From an uncultured Synergistales bacterium (GTDB lineage Bacteria; Synergistota; Synergistia; Synergistales; Aminobacteriaceae): 6,237 bases of DNA. The translations under genes were made by a program, and so were the position numbers. The stretch lies in assembly GCA_905233335.1 (NCBI GenBank), contig CAJOED010000082.1:1-6237 (forward strand). The letters run 5' to 3'. The notes under the pieces are model-generated. The model ran no database searches. It saw nothing but the letters and a program-made list of their open reading frames with translations, and was not told where the DNA came from. Of the stretch, positions 1 through 5,805 are shown piece after piece. Each line of letters begins with the position of its first letter. The first letter of the stretch is position 1.

Positions 1-1
1 A

Positions 2-88
2 AACTACAAGCACTACACTTCTGTGAAAGAAATGTTCAGGGACATCGGAATTGATGTTAGCGGTTTTGAGGACGACGCGGACGACTAA
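2..88 (+). CDS. Antitoxin C-terminus, RelB/DinJ-like (5' truncated by window edge)
   Basis: Only the last 28 codons are present, read in the frame that begins at base 2 and ends at TAA 86-88. The visible peptide runs NYKHYTSVKEMFRDIGIDV followed by a short acidic tail rich in D and E. A tail of the type 'Y-x-S-x-x-x-M-F-x-x-x-G-I-D-V' is common at the C-terminus of RelB/DinJ antitoxins, the part that wraps around and neutralises the toxin. The DNA-binding N-terminus (normally ribbon-helix-helix) lies outside the window, so the family call rests on this tail and on the YafQ-like gene 5 nt downstream. In such pairs the antitoxin-toxin complex usually represses its own promoter, which would also lie upstream of the window. 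The protein could belong to another antitoxin family; that this is the antitoxin half of the pair is more secure. Confidence 0.65.
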   Translation, partial: NYKHYTSVKEMFRDIGIDVSGFEDDADD

Positions 89-93
89 ATGCC

Positions 94-372
94 ATGAAAT
101 ACCAGATTATTCAAACTTCCCGCTTCGTAAAAGAGCTGAGGTTAGCCGAGAAACGGGGATTTAATCTTGAAGAAATATATACGGTCATTCGTAAGTTGAA
201 AAATGATATACCTCTAGATCCAAAGTATAGAGATCATTCTCTTGAAGGCGGAAAATATAAGGGTTGTCGTGAATGTCATATTAACCCCGACTGGCTGTTG
301 ATATACAAAAAGGACAAGAATAACTTGCTGTTACACTTGCGACGGACGGGAACGCACAGCGATTTATTCTGA
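94..372 (+). CDS. yafQ: YafQ-family type II toxin (RelE/ParE-fold mRNA interferase)
   Basis: A complete 92-residue protein, the usual length for YafQ. Known members are ribosome-dependent endonucleases that cut mRNA in the A site and arrest growth when the antitoxin is degraded. The C-terminal half carries the family hallmark: YRDHSL at 45-50, GCRECHI at 57-63, PDWLLIY at 65-71 and RTGTHSDLF at 84-92. The residues matching the E. coli YafQ active site are all present: H48, H62, D66, W67, R84, H88 and the terminal F92, so the toxin looks intact. ATG 94 is preferred because the other nearby ATG (89-91) gives a three-codon dead end. No convincing Shine-Dalgarno precedes it, so translation is probably coupled to the antitoxin stop at 86-88. 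The gene is about 39% G+C by hand count, clearly lower than the importer genes, which hints at separate acquisition. Confidence 0.9.
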   Translation: MKYQIIQTSRFVKELRLAEKRGFNLEEIYTVIRKLKNDIPLDPKYRDHSLEGGKYKGCRECHINPDWLLIYKKDKNNLLLHLRRTGTHSDLF

Positions 373-404
373 AAGTATGCACAAGATAAAAAATTTTCAA
401 TAAC

Positions 405-413
405 TGCTATAAT
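405..413 (+). promoter_or_regulatory. Extended -10 promoter for the importer operon
   Basis: TGC at 405-407 directly precedes a perfect TATAAT at 408-413, giving a consensus extended -10 element. No good TTGACA-like hexamer lies 16-18 nt upstream (GATAAA is at 385-390), which is typical of extended -10 promoters that do not need a -35. An A6T4 tract sits at 388-397. The predicted start of transcription is near 420, leaving a leader of about 30 nt before the TTG start at 451. The site is inferred from sequence only. Confidence 0.65.
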
Positions 414-435
414 AATTTCATTCCAAAAATCCCAA

Positions 436-443
436 AGGAGGAG
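436..443 (+). promoter_or_regulatory. Strong Shine-Dalgarno deciding the TTG start at 451
   Basis: AGGAGGAG lies at 436-443, with 9 nt between the AGGAGG core (436-441) and TTG 451. This supports TTG as the initiation codon of the binding-protein gene. The next in-frame ATG (codon 10, at 478) would remove the basic start of the signal peptide. Confidence 0.85.
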
Positions 444-450
444 TTTTATT

Positions 451-1764
451 TTGAAGCGTAAACTTGCAATATCGGTTATGCTTGTCTGTGCATTATTTGC
501 TGGCACTGCACTCGCAGCAATTCCCGGCATGGACGAAATGAAAGACGTTGTGAAAGAAGCCGTCAAAGAAGGCGTGAAAGAAGCCGTAACCGCCTCAAAG
601 CCGGAACCGAAAACAGCCCCTGCAGCTTTCCACATCGGAGTAGTTACAGGTACGGTCTCACAGAGTGAGGACGACTTACGCGGCGCGGAACTCATGATCA
701 AACTCTACGGGGACAGCGCGAACGGCGGAATGATTACGCACATCACGTACCCCGACAACTTCACGTCAGAGCAGGAGACGACAATCAGTCAGATAGTGGG
801 ACTTGCTGATGACCCGTTAATGAAGGTTATCGTCGTGAATCAGGGCATACCCGGAACAGCCGAAGCCTTCAGGAGAATCCGTGAACGCCGCAATGACATT
901 CTGCTTCTTGCAGGAGAACCGCACGAGGACCCCGCAGTAATCTGTGAGGCCGCAGACATCGCAACGCACACTGACCACATCGGCAGGGGCTACACGATAC
1001 CGCTCGGAGCGAAAAAGATGGGAGCAGATACGTTTGTGCATATTTCGTTCCCGCGTCATATGAGCTATGAGACACTCGGACTCCGCCGCGCAATTATGGA
1101 GGAAGCCTGCAAGGATCTCGGCATCAAGTTCGTGTTCGAGACAGCACCGGATCCGACCGGCGACGTTGGCGTTGCAGGAGCACAGCAGTATATCCTTGAG
1201 AACATGCCCGTATGGATCGAGAAGTACGGAAAGAATGCGGCGTTTTTCTGCACGAATGATGCTCACACTGAACCTCTGCTCAAGAAAGTTGCTGAAATCG
1301 GCGGCTATTTCGTCGAGGCAGATTTACCCTCACCGTTGATGGGTTACCCCGGTGCACTTGGCATTGACCTCTCAAAGGAACAGGGAGACTGGCCCGCAAT
1401 CCTCAAGAAGGTAGAAGAAGCAGTCGAGAAGGCCGGCGGAAAAGGCAGAATGGGCACATGGGCATATTCATGGGGCTACACAACGACGGCGGCACTTGTT
1501 GAGTACGGCAAACGTTACGTTGAGGGCACGAACACCAACAAGCTCGGCACAGCCCAGGCACTTCGCGAGATGAGAGCAGCATACGATGAGTTCTGCCCCG
1601 GCGCACACTGGGGAGCAAGCTACTTCACCGACGCGGCTACGGGTGTACGCAACACAAAGTTTGTCCTGTTGAGGCAGGATACGTACGTTCTCGGCGGCGA
1701 CTATCTCGGACTTGCTGATGTTGAAATCCCCGAAAAGTATTTCACGATACGTTTCAACAAATAG
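451..1764 (+). CDS. DUF3798-family periplasmic substrate-binding protein of an ABC importer
   Basis: This 437-residue secreted protein is probably the ligand receptor of the importer encoded downstream. The start is TTG 451, supported by a strong Shine-Dalgarno. Residues 1-22 form a Sec signal peptide: basic MKRK, a hydrophobic stretch, and an A20-L21-A22 cleavage site. The only cysteine in this segment (C13) is not in a lipobox, so a soluble periplasmic product is expected. Residues about 27-57 are a charged linker with a repeated VKEA unit and a P/A-rich end. The main domain starts at about 60 with FHIGVVTGTVSQSEDD, then VIVVNQGIPGTAEAF (126-140), DILLLAGEPHEDP (149-161) and FFCTNDAHTEPLL (265-277). 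The alternating beta/alpha pattern suggests a two-lobe, type I periplasmic-binding fold. I assign it to DUF3798 from memory of these motifs; it is not an ordinary BMP/PnrA or RbsB protein. The ligand is unknown. A hairpin terminator after the gene probably lets it be made in excess over the membrane parts, as is usual for binding proteins. Confidence 0.85.
   Translation: MKRKLAISVMLVCALFAGTALAAIPGMDEMKDVVKEAVKEGVKEAVTASKPEPKTAPAAFHIGVVTGTVSQSEDDLRGAELMIKLYGDSANGGMITHITYPDNFTSEQETTISQIVGLADDPLMKVIVVNQGIPGTAEAFRRIRERRNDILLLAGEPHEDPAVICEAADIATHTDHIGRGYTIPLGAKKMGADTFVHISFPRHMSYETLGLRRAIMEEACKDLGIKFVFETAPDPTGDVGVAGAQQYILENMPVWIEKYGKNAAFFCTNDAHTEPLLKKVAEIGGYFVEADLPSPLMGYPGALGIDLSKEQGDWPAILKKVEEAVEKAGGKGRMGTWAYSWGYTTTAALVEYGKRYVEGTNTNKLGTAQALREMRAAYDEFCPGAHWGASYFTDAATGVRNTKFVLLRQDTYVLGGDYLGLADVEIPEKYFTIRFNK
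550..585 (+). repeat. Three in-frame 12-bp tandem repeats encoding VKE(A/G)
   Basis: Three copies of a 12-bp unit lie at 550-561, 562-573 and 574-585. The first and third are identical (GTGAAAGAAGCC); the middle one differs at two bases (GTCAAAGAAGGC). They encode residues 34-45 of the binding protein precursor, VKEA-VKEG-VKEA, just after the signal peptide. The product should be a short amphipathic helix with valine every fourth residue. Confidence 0.9.
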
Positions 1765-1792
1765 CATTTCATACTTCAATAATGTAATTCGC

Positions 1793-1829
1793 AGGGAGTG
1801 CGCGGAAGGTTTAACGCATTCCCTTTTTT
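1793..1829 (+). terminator. Intra-operon hairpin terminator (likely attenuating)
   Basis: The arm GGGAGTGCG (1794-1802) pairs with CGCATTCCC (1815-1823) to make a 9-bp stem with one G-U wobble. A further A1793-T1824 pair is possible, and the loop is 12 nt (1803-1814). The stem is followed by six T residues (1824-1829). It lies 28 nt after the binding-protein stop and 19 nt before the ATPase start. I see no good promoter between it and the ATPase, so partial read-through is the likely mode. Confidence 0.8.
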
Positions 1830-1834
1830 ATAGC

Positions 1835-1844
1835 AAGAGGTGAT
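1835..1844 (+). promoter_or_regulatory. Shine-Dalgarno that decides the ATPase start
   Basis: AAGAGGTGAT (1835-1844) matches the extended anti-Shine-Dalgarno complement AAGGAGGTGAT with one missing G. It sits about 5-6 nt before TTG 1849. The in-frame GTG at 1840-1842 lies inside this ribosome-binding sequence and has no site of its own, so it is unlikely to be the start. Confidence 0.8.
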
Positions 1845-1848
1845 TTTT

Positions 1849-3528
1849 TTGTCAGAGAATAATAATGCTCCATTATTACAGCTTGATCACATCGGAAAAG
1901 AATATTACGGCAACAGAGTTCTGTCGGATATATCTTTCAGTGTCGACGCAGGAGAAATTATCGGTCTTGTCGGCGAAAACGGTGCGGGGAAATCTACCCT
2001 GCTCAATATACTTTTCGGGATGCCCGTAATCACATCGACCGGCGGCTATGAAGGCAGTATGTTAATCGACGGGAAGCACGTACACTTCACTTCACCGAAC
2101 CAGGCACTTGCGGCAGGGATCGGAATGGTACATCAGGAGTTCTCGCTGATACCCGGCTTCACTGCAACAGAAAATATCCTGCTCAATCGTGAGGTCCTCA
2201 ACGGCTCAATGATGAGTTACGTATTCAGCGACAGGGTGTCGACGCTTGACCGTTCCGCAATGTACGACAGAGCGAGCGCGGCCATTCACACGCTGGGAGT
2301 GAACATCAGCCCCGACATGATAGTGAGCGAAATGCCCGTCGGCTACAAACAGTTCATAGAGATAGCACGAGAGATTGACCGCAAGAATACCCGTCTGTTG
2401 TTCCTCGATGAGCCTACTGCAGTACTGACGGAGACGGAAGCGGAAATCTTACTGTCGGCACTCAAGAAGTTAGCGCGTTCGGGAATAGCTATTGTGTTCA
2501 TTTCGCACAGATTGAGCGAGGTGAAAGAGCTTTGCAGTCGTGTAATCATATTGCGGGACGGACGGTTAATCACTGACCAGAAAGCCGACGAACTTAATAC
2601 GCGTCAGATAGCTTCACTCATGGTGGGACGTGAGAGCGAGCGCAAAGAAGAAGCATTGCAGGACACCCCCGAAGCACCCATAGAGGCCGAAAACGTGAAC
2701 GACACACTCAACCCGCCGAAAAAGAAGAAGAAGAAAATCAAGCCCGCGCTGAAGGTTGAGCATTTATGGGTGGACATGCCCGGCGAAACTGTGCGTGATG
2801 TTTCGTTCGAGGTGCAGAAGGGAGAAATTTTCGGCATCGGCGGTCTTGCGGGACACGGGAAACTCGGCATACCGAACGGCATAATGGGTCTGTATCCTGC
2901 CGGCGGAAAAGTTCGTCTGTTCGGTCGGAAGCTCACACTCAATAAACCTCGTGCGGCACTTGGCCGGAAAATGGCATTCGTCAGCGAGGACAGGCGCGGT
3001 GTCGGGTTACTGCTTGATGAGCCGCTGGACTGGAACATTACGTTTACAGCAATGCAGACTCAGGGACGCTTCCTGCTAGGTATACCGTTCGTGTTTCAGA
3101 TGAGGAATGAGTACGCAATGAGGAAGGAAGCAAAGAAATTCATTGACGCGCTCGCTATAAGGTGCACGGGGCCAAGCCAGAAAGCCGGAGAACTTTCAGG
3201 GGGAAACCAGCAGAAAGTATGCCTCGCAAAAGCCTTTGTGTTACGTCCCGACATACTGTTAATCTGTGAACCGACAAGGGGAATCGACATAGGCGCAAAG
3301 ACACTGGTGCTTGATACATTGCGGGAATACAACAGGGAGCACGGAACAACAATCATCATTACCAGCTCCGAGCTTGAAGAATTGCGTTCAGTCTGCAACC
3401 GTGTAGCAATCGTTGACGAGGGAAAAATCGCGGGCGTGTTACCTGCATCAAGTCCTGCAGAAGAGTTCGGAATGCTGATGATGGGACAGACAAAACAAAA
3501 TGAGGAGGAGGCGGAAATTTCAGCATGA
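1849..3528 (+). CDS. Double-NBD ABC importer ATPase (RbsA/MglA/NupO type)
   Basis: A 559-residue protein (from TTG 1849) with two ABC nucleotide-binding domains in one chain, which would energise the two permeases encoded next. NBD1 has Walker A GENGAGKST (42-50), Q-loop Q96, Walker B LLFLDEPTA (183-191) and switch H220 in ISHRLSEV. Its signature is divergent: MPVGYKQ (162-168) rather than LSGGQ. A linker of about 40 residues follows, with six lysines in a row (291-296). NBD2 begins at about 300. It has a degenerate Walker A (GLAGHGKLG, 332-340, Leu where Ser/Thr is expected), a SEDRR element (379-383), a canonical LSGGNQQKV (449-457), a Walker B region ILLICEPTRGID (469-480) with Cys473 replacing the usual Asp, and Ser507 at the switch-His position. 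Thus NBD1 Walker A/B with the NBD2 signature forms one intact composite site, and the other is degenerate. An asymmetric second NBD is normal in this family; the Cys is less usual. The stop overlaps the next start as ATGA. Confidence 0.93.
   Translation: MSENNNAPLLQLDHIGKEYYGNRVLSDISFSVDAGEIIGLVGENGAGKSTLLNILFGMPVITSTGGYEGSMLIDGKHVHFTSPNQALAAGIGMVHQEFSLIPGFTATENILLNREVLNGSMMSYVFSDRVSTLDRSAMYDRASAAIHTLGVNISPDMIVSEMPVGYKQFIEIAREIDRKNTRLLFLDEPTAVLTETEAEILLSALKKLARSGIAIVFISHRLSEVKELCSRVIILRDGRLITDQKADELNTRQIASLMVGRESERKEEALQDTPEAPIEAENVNDTLNPPKKKKKKIKPALKVEHLWVDMPGETVRDVSFEVQKGEIFGIGGLAGHGKLGIPNGIMGLYPAGGKVRLFGRKLTLNKPRAALGRKMAFVSEDRRGVGLLLDEPLDWNITFTAMQTQGRFLLGIPFVFQMRNEYAMRKEAKKFIDALAIRCTGPSQKAGELSGGNQQKVCLAKAFVLRPDILLICEPTRGIDIGAKTLVLDTLREYNREHGTTIIITSSELEELRSVCNRVAIVDEGKIAGVLPASSPAEEFGMLMMGQTKQNEEEAEISA
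2719..2736 (+). repeat. AAG microsatellite encoding a hexalysine linker
   Basis: The codons AAA-(AAG)4-AAA encode K291-K296 between the two ATPase domains. The run is flanked by a proline pair upstream and I-K-P downstream. It is a pure purine stretch with triplet periodicity, so copy-number change by slippage would keep the reading frame. Confidence 0.9.
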
Positions 3529-4640
3529 TAGGAAAATTTATCGAGAATGCAGGGTGGCCGAGAATAATTATTGCGCTGTTCCTGCTTGGACTGTTCATAG
3601 CGGCTCCGTTCGTGGGCGTTCGTGTCGACACGTCATTATCGAATACTCTTGTGCGTTTCGGCATGAACGGCGTAATGGTGCTTGCTATGATACCGATGGT
3701 GCAGGCGGGGTGCGGACTTAATTTCGGGCTTCCTTTGGGAATAATCGCTGGTCTTTTGGGCGCAACTCTCTCAATCGAATGGAACGTAGAAATTCTTGCG
3801 CGTCTCGTCGAACTTGGCTCACAGTACAAAATCTCATGGCTCACTGCTGAATTTGTCGAGGCGTGGCGTGAACCTTTGGGGTTTGCTTCTGCGGTGATTA
3901 TTGCTGTACCCATTGCGGCGATTCTTGGGTGGTTTTACGGCAAACTCTTAAACCGCGTGAAGGGCGACGAGATGATGATTGCTACATACGTGGGCTTTTC
4001 GTCCGTGTCGTTCATGTGCATAGCGTGGTTATTGCTCCCGTACAAGCATCCTACAATGGTATGGGGTTATGCCGGACGTGGATTACGTACAACAATTAGC
4101 GTCGAGGGCTACTGGCTTCATGTATTGAGCGACGCATTGTCCTTCAACGTGAACGGTCATTTGTACATTCCGACGGGTATGCTGATATTCTTTGCGGTTA
4201 TGGCGTTTCTTGTGTGGGTATTCATGCGCACGAAAACAGGAACGGCTATGACTGCTGTCGGCTCCAACCCGGAATTTGCTCGTGCTTCGGGCGTGAACGT
4301 CGACAGAATGCGCACAATCTCCGTAATGATGTCTACAGTTCTAGGCGCAATCGGAATAATCGTATACGAACAGAGTTTCGGCTTCATTCAGCTGTACATG
4401 GGGCCGTTCTATATGGCACTTCCTGCTGTAGCTTCTATCCTTCTTGGAGGAGCGAGCGTCAACAAAGCCAGCATTACGAACGTGATAATAGGGACGTTCC
4501 TGTTTCAGGGAATACTGACGATGACACCGAGCGTAATCAACAGCTATTTGCAGACGGACATGTCAGAAGTCATAAGGTTAATCGTGAGCAACGGAATGAT
4601 ATTATATGCTCTCACAAGAAAGGTGCGTGCCGGAAGATGA
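3525..4640 (+). CDS. ABC importer permease 1 (BPD_transp_2; RbsC/XylH/NupP superfamily)
   Basis: A 371-residue polytopic inner-membrane protein, predicted to form half of the translocation pore. By eye there are about nine or ten hydrophobic segments, including roughly 13-32, 46-60, 65-84, 119-141, 152-172, 213-233, 264-282, 296-308, 319-335 and 349-364. Family landmarks are GCGLNFGLPLGIIAG (62-76), LLNRVKG (141-147), the cytoplasmic RTKTGTAMTAVGSNPEFARASGVNV (about 235-259, the ATPase-coupling region) and LLGGASVNKASI (306-317). ATG 3525 overlaps the ATPase stop as ATGA. A purine-rich GGAGGAGG (3504-3511) lies 13 nt upstream, somewhat far, so translational coupling is likely. A loop at about 85-118 between early membrane segments is longer than in permease 2. 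The substrate cannot be read from the sequence. Confidence 0.92.
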   Translation: MIGKFIENAGWPRIIIALFLLGLFIAAPFVGVRVDTSLSNTLVRFGMNGVMVLAMIPMVQAGCGLNFGLPLGIIAGLLGATLSIEWNVEILARLVELGSQYKISWLTAEFVEAWREPLGFASAVIIAVPIAAILGWFYGKLLNRVKGDEMMIATYVGFSSVSFMCIAWLLLPYKHPTMVWGYAGRGLRTTISVEGYWLHVLSDALSFNVNGHLYIPTGMLIFFAVMAFLVWVFMRTKTGTAMTAVGSNPEFARASGVNVDRMRTISVMMSTVLGAIGIIVYEQSFGFIQLYMGPFYMALPAVASILLGGASVNKASITNVIIGTFLFQGILTMTPSVINSYLQTDMSEVIRLIVSNGMILYALTRKVRAGR

Positions 4641-5803
4641 TAAGAAAACTCATAGACTTAATCGCGAATAATGCAGTCCCGGCAATCTTCATATTAATAT
4701 CAGCGTTCGCAATCCCGCTTTCAGGATTTTCGGCATCATATCTCATTCAGGAGTTATTGACACGTATAGGCCGCAATTCGTTCCTGATTTTGTCTTTGCT
4801 CATTCCGATAATGGCGGGCATGGGCTTAAATTTCGGTATGGTACTTGGAGCAATGGCGGGTCAAATAGGCTTGCTGTTCGTTTACGACTGGGCGATAGTG
4901 GGCATTCCCGGCATGGTTTTAGCGTGCCTCATCGGAACTCCCATAGCGATAGTACTCGGCATATTCTGCGGAGCTGTCCTGAACAGGGCAAAGGGTCGCG
5001 AAATGGTAACGTCATACATTTTGGGCTTCTTCATCAACGGCGTGTATCAGCTTGTTGTGCTTTATCTTATGGGCTGGGTTATACCCGTAACTAATCCGAC
5101 GTTATTACTTTCTCGCGGCTACGGTGTGCGTAATGCAGTGAGCCTCATGGGTATTCGCGGCTGCCTCGATAACCTGATACCGACAATCATAACGGGAACG
5201 GAAAATGCCGGGCAGTTCTTGAGCGTGAACTCTAAGGGAGCGTTCATGATGCTTCAGCTTCCGTTCTTTGACGGCGCAATAAGGATCCCCCTTGCGACTC
5301 TGTTAGTTATCGCGTTATTCTGTCTGTTCATAGTATGGTTCAGGAAGACGAAACTCGGTCAGGACATGCGCGCAATCGGACAGAGCCAGGCTGTTTCTGA
5401 CAGTGCCGGGATACCCGTAAACAGGACGCGAATAATAGCCATCGTAATCTCTACAGTACTTGCGTGCTACGGACAGATAATCTACCTTCAGAACATGGGC
5501 ACACTGAACACGTACAACAGCCACGACCAGGCCGGAATGTTCTCAATAGCCGCGCTGTTAATCGGGGGAGCAAGCGTCTCACGTGCAAGTATCGCTAATG
5601 TATTTGTCGGAGTGATACTGTTTCACCTGATGTTCATAGTTGCACCGATGGCGGGCAAAAACTTAATCGGTGAGGCGCAAATCGGCGAATATTTCCGTGT
5701 GTTTGTGTCGTATGGGATTATCGCAATATCGCTCGTACTCCACGCATGGAAGCGAAACCGTGAACGTGAAGCCGCACGTCGCAGCTTGAGAGGAGGCAGA
5801 TAA
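4637..5803 (+). CDS. ABC importer permease 2 (BPD_transp_2; paralogue of permease 1)
   Basis: A 388-residue multi-span permease, probably the partner of permease 1 in a heterodimeric pore. The open frame runs much further upstream, to 4214, but that stretch lies inside the permease 1 gene and reads as non-membrane, low-sense peptide. ATG 4637 is chosen because it forms an ATGA overlap with the permease 1 stop and starts directly before a membrane-like N-terminus (MIRKLIDLIANNAV). Motifs shared with permease 1 are MGLNFGMVLGAMAG (62-75), VLNRAKGREM (114-123), RKTKLGQDMRAIG (236-248), ISTVLACYGQIIYLQ (271-285) and LIGGASVSRASIANV (308-322). A less conserved, probably extracytoplasmic region spans about 150-215. 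The C-terminus is a basic cytoplasmic tail (372-388, many R and K). The two permeases look like diverged tandem duplicates, the arrangement seen in NupP/NupQ-type importers. Confidence 0.92.
   Translation: MIRKLIDLIANNAVPAIFILISAFAIPLSGFSASYLIQELLTRIGRNSFLILSLLIPIMAGMGLNFGMVLGAMAGQIGLLFVYDWAIVGIPGMVLACLIGTPIAIVLGIFCGAVLNRAKGREMVTSYILGFFINGVYQLVVLYLMGWVIPVTNPTLLLSRGYGVRNAVSLMGIRGCLDNLIPTIITGTENAGQFLSVNSKGAFMMLQLPFFDGAIRIPLATLLVIALFCLFIVWFRKTKLGQDMRAIGQSQAVSDSAGIPVNRTRIIAIVISTVLACYGQIIYLQNMGTLNTYNSHDQAGMFSIAALLIGGASVSRASIANVFVGVILFHLMFIVAPMAGKNLIGEAQIGEYFRVFVSYGIIAISLVLHAWKRNREREAARRSLRGGR
5791..5796 (+). promoter_or_regulatory. Shine-Dalgarno for the small membrane protein
   Basis: A perfect AGGAGG lies inside the last codons of permease 2, 9 nt before ATG 5806. 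It gives the last gene its own strong initiation site in addition to any coupling from the stop at 5801-5803. Confidence 0.8.
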
Positions 5804-5805
5804 TT

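Noticed and set aside
370..399. TGAAA...TTTCA inverted repeat as terminator or operator after the toxin
   Set aside because: Only five base pairs, all but one A-T or weak, around a 20-nt spacer and with no T-run.
276..701. 141-codon minus-strand frame spanning the toxin end, the promoter gap and the receptor start
   Set aside because: It runs antisense to two well-supported genes and the promoter; the low-complexity S/A/T-rich N-terminus is a mirror of the receptor leader and repeats.
451..1764. Receptor as a BMP/PnrA purine-nucleoside lipoprotein
   Set aside because: The ATPase and permease context fits, but there is no lipobox cysteine and the motifs (VVTGTVSQSEDD, LLLAGEPHEDP) differ from BMP proteins.
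1783..1788. TGTAAT as a -10 box for a second promoter before the ATPase
   Set aside because: No matching -35 lies at suitable spacing (AATAGC at 1760-1765), and transcripts would begin inside the terminator hairpin.
1840..1848. GTG 1840 as start of the ATPase
   Set aside because: The codon is part of the AAGAGGTGAT Shine-Dalgarno and has no ribosome-binding site of its own; TTG 1849 has correct spacing.
3359..3913. 184-codon open frame on the minus strand
   Set aside because: It is antisense to the ATPase C-terminus and permease 1, both with clear family motifs, and its translation shows no recognisable domain.
4214..4636. Upstream extension of the permease 2 frame (open from ATG 4214, 529 codons in total)
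   Set aside because: This part overlaps the conserved C-terminal third of permease 1 in another frame and reads as charged, Cys/Arg/Asn-rich non-membrane peptide. The permease-like sequence begins exactly at ATG 4637.
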